A stretch of DNA of 64,000 nucleotides from Wagnerdoeblera sp046292685 (GTDB taxonomy: Bacteria > Pseudomonadota > Alphaproteobacteria > Rhodobacterales > Rhodobacteraceae), in assembly GCF_046292685.1 (NCBI RefSeq), contig NZ_JBKBQM010000001.1, forward strand, positions 62,001-126,000, written 5' to 3'. Shown piece by piece: positions 58,645 to 64,000 of this stretch. Position 1 is the first letter of the stretch. Every line of letters starts with the position of its first letter. Under the pieces are notes generated by a model that had not been told where the DNA came from, searched no databases, and was given only the letters and a program-made list of their open reading frames with translations. Position numbers and translations under genes: made by a program.

Positions 58645-58695
58645 CATTTTCTGTCCGAAAATATCCCGGGGGTCCGGGGGCAGCGCCCCCGGTCC
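58645..58695 (-). repeat. Dispersed intergenic palindromic repeat, copy F (tail 2)
   Basis: On the minus strand: GGGACCGGGGGCGCTGCCCC and CGGACCCC, then CGGGATATTTTCGGACAGAA and AATG. It lies 28 bp before the histidine kinase start. Confidence 0.8.
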
Positions 58696-58899
58696 CACCC
58701 GAACCGCCAGCGCCCCACCGAATACCTAGCACCGCCGGCGCAGCGCCGAAAACCCCCTGCCCGCGCCTGTTGCAATTCGTAAGGATTGCGAAAAAGTCAG
58801 GCAATCATTCGCCCCGATCCATCGGGGCAACCAGCAACGAAGGCGGGCAACGCCTCGACTTGGGCTTGCGCCGGACAACCGGCGAAGGGAGGAGACATC

Positions 58900-60873
58900 G
58901 TGGTCACGCAAACCCCGCCGTCCGGCGCACCGTCTTCCATTCCTGCGCTGCTGGCGCGCAACGCCCGCCAGCATGGCGGCCGGCCAGCCTATCGCGAAAA
59001 GGAATTCGGCATCTGGCAGACCTGGACCTGGGCGCAGACGGCCGAGGAAATCCGCAACATCGCCCGCGGCCTGATGATCCTGGGCATCGACCGGGGCGAC
59101 CATGTGGCCATCATCGGGCGCAACCGCCCGGCGCTCTACTGGTCGATGGTGGCCGCACAGATGTGCGGGGCCATTCCGGTGCCGCTGTATCAGGATGCCG
59201 TGGCCGAGGAGATGGCCTATGTGCTGGATCACTGCGGCGCGCGGTTCGTGATTGCCGGCGACCAGGAACAGGTGGACAAGGTGCTGGAAATCCAGGACCG
59301 GCTGCCCGCGATCACCCACATCCTTTATCACGACAAGCGGGGGATGCGGAAATACGACCATGCGCATCTGAACTGGCTGCACGACGTGGCCGCCGAAGGC
59401 CGCGTCGGCCATCAGCGGGTGGATGCCGAGCTGGACGCCCGCATCGCCGAACTGGGCTGGGACCACACCTGCGTGATGCTTTACACCTCGGGCACCACCG
59501 GCAAGCCCAAGGGCGTGGTGCTTTCGAACCGCAACGTGATCGAGACGGCGAAGAACTCCAGCGAATTCGACAAGCTGCGCGCCGATGACGATATCCTGGC
59601 CTATCTGCCGATGGCCTGGGTGGGCGATTTCATCTTTTCGGTCGGGCAGGCCTACTGGACCGGGTTCTGCGTGAACTGCCCCGAATCCCCCAGCACCATG
59701 ATGACCGACCTGCGGGAAATCGGGCCGACCTATTTCTTTGCCCCGCCGAGGGTGTTCGAAACGCAACTGACCTCGGTGATGATCCGCATGGAGGATGCGG
59801 GCCGGTTCAAGAAATGGCTGTTCGACACCTTCATGGCCCATGCCCGCAAGGTCGGCCCGGCGATTCTGGACGGCAAGCCGGTGTCCGGCCTCGACCGGCT
59901 GAAATACGCCCTGGGCGATCTGCTGGTCTATGGGCCGCTGAAGAACACGCTGGGCTTCAGCCGCATCCGCGTCGGCTATACCGCCGGCGAGGCGATCGGG
60001 CCCGAGATCTTCGATTTCTACCGCTCGCTGGGCATCAACCTGAAGCAGCTTTACGGCCAGACCGAAGCCACGGTGTTCATCACCCAGCAGCCCGACGGGC
60101 AGGTGCGCTCGGACACGGTGGGTGTGCCCAGCCCGGGGGTCGAGGTGCGCATCGCGGAATCGGGCGAGGTGTTCTATCGCAGCCCCGGCACCTTTGTCGA
60201 ATATTACAAGAACCCGTCCAGCACCGCATCGACCAAGGATGCGCAAGGCTGGGTCGCCACCGGCGATGCCGGTTTCTTCGAGGAAGGCACCGGGCATCTG
60301 CGCATCATCGACCGGGCGAAGGACGTGGGCAAGATGGCCGACGGCAGCCTTTTCGCGCCGAAGTATGTGGAAAACAAGCTGAAGTTCTACCCCAACATCC
60401 TCGAGGCCGTGGTGTTCGGCGCCGGGCGCGACCGTTGCACCGCCTTCATCAACATCGACCTGACGGCGGTAGGCAACTGGGCGGAACGCAACAACATCGC
60501 CTATTCCAGCTATCAGGAACTGGCCGGCCACCCCAGGGTGCTGGATATGATCCAGCGCCATGTCGAGGAGGTGAACGCGAGCGTCGCGCAGGACAAGATG
60601 CTGTCGGGCTGCCAGATCCACCGCTTTCTGGTGCTGCACAAGGAACTGGATGCCGACGATGGCGAACTGACCCGCACCCGCAAGGTGCGCCGCAACATCA
60701 TCGCCGAGAAATACGCCGACCTGATCGCGGCACTTTACGACGGGTCGCGCACCGTCAGCACCCGCACCGAAGTCACCTACGAGGACGGGCGCAAGGGCTA
60801 TATCAGCGCCACGCTGGAGCTGCGCGATGCCAAGGTCGTCGGCACCCGCCCTGCCCGCAAGGAGGCCGCATGA
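58900..60873 (+). CDS. Long-chain fatty acid-CoA ligase-like AMP-forming enzyme
   Basis: This 657-residue ANL enzyme activates a fatty or aromatic acid to its CoA ester. It has the adenylate motif YTSGTTGKPKG from about 195, AYLPMAWVGDFIFSVGQAYW, YGQTEATVFITQQPDG, and TGDAGFFEEGTGHLRIIDRAKD. The GTG at 58900 has GGGAGGAG upstream and gives the natural N-terminus. Its stop overlaps livG by 4 bp. A ligase coupled to a Liv-type transporter suggests uptake and activation of the same acid. It differs clearly from the two CaiC-like ligases. Confidence 0.93.
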   Translation: MVTQTPPSGAPSSIPALLARNARQHGGRPAYREKEFGIWQTWTWAQTAEEIRNIARGLMILGIDRGDHVAIIGRNRPALYWSMVAAQMCGAIPVPLYQDAVAEEMAYVLDHCGARFVIAGDQEQVDKVLEIQDRLPAITHILYHDKRGMRKYDHAHLNWLHDVAAEGRVGHQRVDAELDARIAELGWDHTCVMLYTSGTTGKPKGVVLSNRNVIETAKNSSEFDKLRADDDILAYLPMAWVGDFIFSVGQAYWTGFCVNCPESPSTMMTDLREIGPTYFFAPPRVFETQLTSVMIRMEDAGRFKKWLFDTFMAHARKVGPAILDGKPVSGLDRLKYALGDLLVYGPLKNTLGFSRIRVGYTAGEAIGPEIFDFYRSLGINLKQLYGQTEATVFITQQPDGQVRSDTVGVPSPGVEVRIAESGEVFYRSPGTFVEYYKNPSSTASTKDAQGWVATGDAGFFEEGTGHLRIIDRAKDVGKMADGSLFAPKYVENKLKFYPNILEAVVFGAGRDRCTAFINIDLTAVGNWAERNNIAYSSYQELAGHPRVLDMIQRHVEEVNASVAQDKMLSGCQIHRFLVLHKELDADDGELTRTRKVRRNIIAEKYADLIAALYDGSRTVSTRTEVTYEDGRKGYISATLELRDAKVVGTRPARKEAA

Positions 60874-61703
60874 ACGCCCCCATCGACATGAAGAACCCCG
60901 AAGGCTGGATCACCCCGGACGGGCGCAGGATCGGCCCCGTGCTGATGGAGATGCGCAACATCACGCTGCGCTTCGGCGGGGTAAAGGCGATCACCGACAT
61001 TTCCTTCGACATCCGCGAAGGCGAAATCCGCGCCATCATCGGCCCGAACGGTGCGGGCAAATCCTCGATGCTGAACGTCATTTCCGGCTTCTACGTCCCG
61101 CAGGAAGGCGAGGTCTGGTTCCGCGGCCAGAAGCGCCCGCCGATGAAGCCCTTCGAGGTGGCGCGCCAGGGCATCGCGCGCACGTTCCAGAACATCGCGC
61201 TGTTCGAAGGCATGACGGTGCTGGACAACATCATGACCGGGCGCCTGACCATGACCAGGGCAAGCTTTCTGGATCAGGCGATCTGGTGGGGCAAGGCCCA
61301 GCGCGAGGAAGACGAACACCGCGAGAAGGTCGAGAAGATCATCGACTTTCTCGAAATCCAGCACATCCGCAAGACGCCGGTGGGCCGCCTGCCTTATGGC
61401 TTGAAAAAGCGGGTGGAACTGGCGCGCGCGCTGGCGGCGGAACCCATGCTGCTGCTGCTGGACGAGCCGATGGCCGGCATGAACGTCGAGGAGAAGGAGG
61501 ACATGTGCCGCTTCATCCTGGATGTGAACGACGAATTCGGCACCACCATCGCGCTGATCGAGCATGACATGGGCGTGGTGATGGACCTGTCCGACCGCGT
61601 CGTGGTGATGGACTACGGCAAGAAGATCGGCGACGGCCCGCCCGACGAAATCCGCAGCAACCAGGCGGTGATCGACGCCTATCTGGGGGTCAGCCATGAC
61701 TGA
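60870..61703 (+). CDS. Branched-chain amino acid-type ABC transporter ATPase, LivG
   Basis: This 277-residue ATPase has Walker A GPNGAGKSS (58-66), the LivG-type signature LPYGLKKRVELARAL, Walker B LLLLDEPMAGMN and the LivG-style ending DAYLGVSHD. It energises import of an amino acid or organic acid with LivH-type permeases. The ATG overlaps the ligase stop. A cysteine protease gene on the other strand separates it from the livH gene by 884 bp. Confidence 0.94.
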   Translation: MNAPIDMKNPEGWITPDGRRIGPVLMEMRNITLRFGGVKAITDISFDIREGEIRAIIGPNGAGKSSMLNVISGFYVPQEGEVWFRGQKRPPMKPFEVARQGIARTFQNIALFEGMTVLDNIMTGRLTMTRASFLDQAIWWGKAQREEDEHREKVEKIIDFLEIQHIRKTPVGRLPYGLKKRVELARALAAEPMLLLLDEPMAGMNVEEKEDMCRFILDVNDEFGTTIALIEHDMGVVMDLSDRVVVMDYGKKIGDGPPDEIRSNQAVIDAYLGVSHD

Positions 61704-61725
61704 CCGGCCCCCGCAGGCCCCCTGC

Positions 61726-62442
61726 TCAGCGGGTGAAGAAGGCGTAGGTCGCCAGCGGCACCCGGCGCAGCATGGCAGCATAGTTGGCGGAATAGATCCC
61801 GTTCAACGGGTCGTGGATGCGGAATGTGGTTTCGCGCCCCGTTTCGTTGCGGGTGCCGCGCACACCGACCAGCACCACCCAGTGCCCGTCGGACCCCTGC
61901 CCTTGCAGGTAGCTGCCGGTGTTCCACAGGCATTGCATCATCACCGGCCCCATCGTCACCCGGGCGATGACCGCCGAGACCAGCCAGCACCGCGGCGGGT
62001 GCAGGTGCAGGCCGTGGATGCGGCCGAACTCGCGCTGTTCGGCGCCGCTGGCCGTTGCCTCGGACCCGTTGATGAGCGCGCCGGCCTGGTTGAGCAGCCG
62101 GGCGGGCGTGGCCAGACGGATTGCGGCCACCGTGCTGCCCTTCAGCATCGCCGCCGAGGCCGCCCAGCAGGTCGTGGGCGTGGGCTGGCTGAGGCAGGGC
62201 ACGTTGTGCAGCACGGGCGGAAAGGCCTCTTGCCCATAAAGCGCGTTCTGGGTGCAGATGCCGGCAAGCCCGTCGATTTCCAGCCAGGCCTCGCGCTGAA
62301 ACGCGCGCACCGCCTGATCGGTGGGGGCATCGAATCGGCCGTTGGGCGGCAGGTTGGGGCTGGGTGTCAGGGCGGCGTTCAAGGCCGCCGGCAGCCGGGC
62401 CACTTCGGGGCTGGTCGAGCCCGATCGCAGGACCATGGTCAT
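61726..62442 (-). CDS. Papain-like cysteine protease with peptidoglycan-binding-like domain
   Basis: This 238-residue protein has a peptidoglycan-binding-like N-terminal region (about 5-70; TDQAVRAFQREAWLEIDGLA) and a papain-fold domain. The catalytic triad is plausible: C92 with the oxyanion Q86 in SQPTPTTCWAASAA, H187 in SDGHWVVLVGV and D211 in IHDPLNG. This resembles AvrRpt2- or C39-like peptidases. There is no signal peptide. The ATG at 62442 has AAAGGAG upstream. It lies antisense between two transporter genes. A secreted effector or a cytoplasmic peptidase are both possible. Confidence 0.82.
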   Translation of the reverse strand: MTMVLRSGSTSPEVARLPAALNAALTPSPNLPPNGRFDAPTDQAVRAFQREAWLEIDGLAGICTQNALYGQEAFPPVLHNVPCLSQPTPTTCWAASAAMLKGSTVAAIRLATPARLLNQAGALINGSEATASGAEQREFGRIHGLHLHPPRCWLVSAVIARVTMGPVMMQCLWNTGSYLQGQGSDGHWVVLVGVRGTRNETGRETTFRIHDPLNGIYSANYAAMLRRVPLATYAFFTR

Positions 62443-62587
62443 GCGACGTCTCCTTTTGGCATCAATCGCGCCGAACGGAGCAGTCTGCGCGCCGACGGCG
62501 CGCGTGGCAGAAAATTCAAGCACTCGACGGGCCGAACCTACGCTACTCGCGTGCCGTCGGCAAATGCGCAGTTGAAGGAATTCGCCG

Positions 62588-63574
62588 ATGCCTGATACCC
62601 TGCTTTTCGCCATCGAGGTCACGCTGAACGGTCTGATGGCCGGGGTGCTTTATGCCCTGGTCGCGCTGGGCTTCGTGCTGATCTTCAAGGCCAGCGGCAT
62701 CTTCAACTATGCGCAAGGTGTGCTGGCCCTGTTTGCGGCGATGACGCTGGTCGGCATCCAGAACGGGCAGATCCCCTTTGCCCACCTCATCAACGCCGTG
62801 TTCGGCACCAACCTGCACAAGTTCGGCTGGACCGTTCCGGCGGTCCTGGCCATTGCGCTGACCGCGCTGGTGATGGTGGGGCTGGCGATCATCGTGGAAC
62901 GCTACATCCTCAAGCATCTGGTCAACCAGGAACCGATCATCCTGTTCATGGCGACCATCGGCCTGGCCTATTTCCTGGAAGGCTTGGGCGACGTGATGTG
63001 GGGCGCCGACATCAAGAAGCTGGACGTGGGCATTCCGCAGGGCATGTCGGGGGCCATCGACGAGTTTACTTACAACCTGTTCGGCTACGGCTTCTTCATC
63101 GACCAGCTCGACATCGTGGCCACGGTGGTGGCGGTGATGCTGGTGGTCAGCCTGACGCTGTTTTCGCAGTATTCCAAGCAGGGCCGCGCCTTGCGCGCCG
63201 TGGCCGACGACCATCAGGCCGCGTTGTCGGTGGGCATCTCGTTGCGGTTCATCTGGGTGCTGACCTGGTCGATCGCCGGGTTCGTGGCGCTGGTCGCAGG
63301 CATCATGTGGGGGTCGAAGTCGGGGGTGCAGTTCTCGCTCAGCCTCATCGCGCTGAAGGCGTTGCCGGTGCTGATGCTGGGCGGTTTCACCTCGATCCCG
63401 GGGGCCATCGTCGGCGGGCTTATCATCGGGGTGGGCGAAAAGCTGTTCGAGTTCTTCATCGGCCCGATGATCGGGGGCGCCACGGAAAACTGGTTCGCCT
63501 ATGTGCTGGCGCTGGTGTTCCTGGTGTTCCGCCCGCAGGGGCTGTTTGGCGAAAAGATCATCGAGAGGGTATGA
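62588..63574 (+). CDS. LivH-type branched-chain ABC transporter permease
   Basis: This 328-residue permease has about eight membrane helices and the LivH pattern: LNGLMAGVLYALVALGFVLIF, FNYAQGVLALFAAM, QYSKQGRALRAVADDHQAAL, and LGGFTSIPGAIVGGLIIG. It should pair with a LivM permease, which is not in view; no substrate-binding or LivF gene is visible either. The ATG has an AAGGAA site. A repeat and a new promoter follow it. Confidence 0.94.
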   Translation: MPDTLLFAIEVTLNGLMAGVLYALVALGFVLIFKASGIFNYAQGVLALFAAMTLVGIQNGQIPFAHLINAVFGTNLHKFGWTVPAVLAIALTALVMVGLAIIVERYILKHLVNQEPIILFMATIGLAYFLEGLGDVMWGADIKKLDVGIPQGMSGAIDEFTYNLFGYGFFIDQLDIVATVVAVMLVVSLTLFSQYSKQGRALRAVADDHQAALSVGISLRFIWVLTWSIAGFVALVAGIMWGSKSGVQFSLSLIALKALPVLMLGGFTSIPGAIVGGLIIGVGEKLFEFFIGPMIGGATENWFAYVLALVFLVFRPQGLFGEKIIERV

Positions 63575-63610
63575 GGATGACCCGGATCGTGACCTGCCCG
63601 GGCGTCGGCA

Positions 63611-63665
63611 GCGGGGGGTTTTCCACCCCCCGCACCCCCCGGAGGATATTTGGCCAAGGTGAAAG
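63611..63665 (+). repeat. Dispersed intergenic palindromic repeat, copy G (tail 1)
   Basis: A GCGGGGGG/CCCCCCGC stem-loop, then ACCCCCCGGAGGATATTTGG and CCAAGGTGAAAG. It lies 36 bp after livH. Confidence 0.8.
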
Positions 63666-63705
63666 CCGCGCTGCGGCGCAACAAATTCTGCCTTGCGAAT
63701 ACAAG

Positions 63706-63734
63706 TTGACAGCCACCGCCTGCGACCGTTCTAC
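63706..63734 (+). promoter_or_regulatory. Candidate sigma-70 promoter before the last gene
   Basis: TTGACA (63706-63711) and TTCTAC (63729-63734) are 17 bp apart. It suggests that the next gene starts a new transcript rather than continuing the liv operon. Confidence 0.5.
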
Positions 63735-63784
63735 TCTGCGACATCATGGCGCGCCTTGCGCCGGGCTCGGGGAGGAGTCGGGGG

Positions 63785-64000
63785 ATGAAGAAGTTCTGGG
63801 CGATCGCCTGCACGCTGGGGTTCTCGGCGTTCTGGGTGTTCGGCGGGCTGTCGGTGCTGGCCTATGTGGACGGGCATCCGCTGTTCTGGATGGTGGCGGT
63901 GCTGTGCCTGCTGGGGCTGGCGCTTGGCGTGGTCGCGCGCCGGCAGGTGGTGGCGCTGACGCGCGACGTGCCGGTGGGCACGCGCGTGGTGCAGCAGGAG
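63785..64000 (+). CDS. Small membrane protein, C-terminus cut by window edge
   Basis: The visible 72 residues start MKKFWAIACTLGFSAFWVF and hold two hydrophobic helices (about 4-28 and 32-52) followed by a basic, soluble segment. I do not recognise a family. GGGGAGGAG precedes the ATG. It is where livM would often be, so it may be a transporter accessory or an unrelated gene. The frame is open to the window end. Confidence 0.65.
   Translation, partial: MKKFWAIACTLGFSAFWVFGGLSVLAYVDGHPLFWMVAVLCLLGLALGVVARRQVVALTRDVPVGTRVVQQE

Overview
The window looks like chromosomal DNA of a high-GC alphaproteobacterium, most likely Rhodobacterales (Rhodobacter/Paracoccus-like). The reasons are the MipZ division-site ATPase, the ffh/GNAT/chorismate mutase/rpsP/rimM order, the zinc-free 41-residue L36 protein, the TspO, DUF2125 and TimA/Tim44-like genes, and the codon bias. 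No rRNA, CRISPR array, prophage or insertion sequence was seen. Most very long antisense reading frames are GC-driven shadows.

Region 1 (1-17 kb) is an accessory catabolic island of tightly overlapping genes. It holds a LysR regulator, two paralogous CaiC-like acyl-CoA ligases, Ohr peroxidase, a thiolase-fold protein without the usual nucleophile, a DUF35/degenerate-SDR fusion, a cyclase-family hydrolase, a hydantoin-racemase-like protein without its catalytic cysteines, a complete TRAP transporter, an EthD-like protein, a GntR/FCD regulator, a RutA-like flavin monooxygenase, a GlcD-like FAD oxidase and an HpcH/HpaI aldolase. I read it as import, CoA activation, oxidation and carbon-carbon cleavage of an unknown organic acid. 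Region 2 (17-22 kb) holds a Tm-1-like protein, a PuuC-like aldehyde dehydrogenase, an IclR regulator with a clear triple half-site operator, and an omega-aminotransferase, probably for amine or omega-amino acid use.

Region 3 (22-35 kb) is mixed housekeeping: CAP protein, IbpA-type small heat-shock protein, CysQ-like phosphatase, PmbA, DUF2125 protein, SDR plus short crotonase, pyrF, and a minus-strand run of TimA-like, mltA, smr, tspO, qmcA, nfeD and a secreted SH3-like protein. Region 4 (35-55.5 kb) is translation and core metabolism: ffh, aroQ-type chorismate mutase, rpsP, rimM, dinB, tRNA-Lys, dapF, mtaB, the rimP-nusA-rnpM-infB operon behind an attenuator-like terminator, mipZ, rpmE, rplS, trmD, tRNA-Val and rpmJ. 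A 1078-residue RTX-type protein built of six 172-residue super-repeats lies between infB and mipZ. The usual rpsP-rimM-trmD-rplS operon is split, with its halves 15 kb apart and on opposite strands.

Region 5 (55.5-64 kb) has a small secreted protein, a response regulator and hybrid PAS histidine kinase pair, and a long-chain acyl-CoA ligase with Liv-type ABC transporter genes. A papain-like cysteine protease gene sits antisense between the ATPase and the permease of that transporter. A dispersed intergenic palindromic repeat (hairpin, then GGGATATTT, then one of two tails) occurs at least six times across the window.
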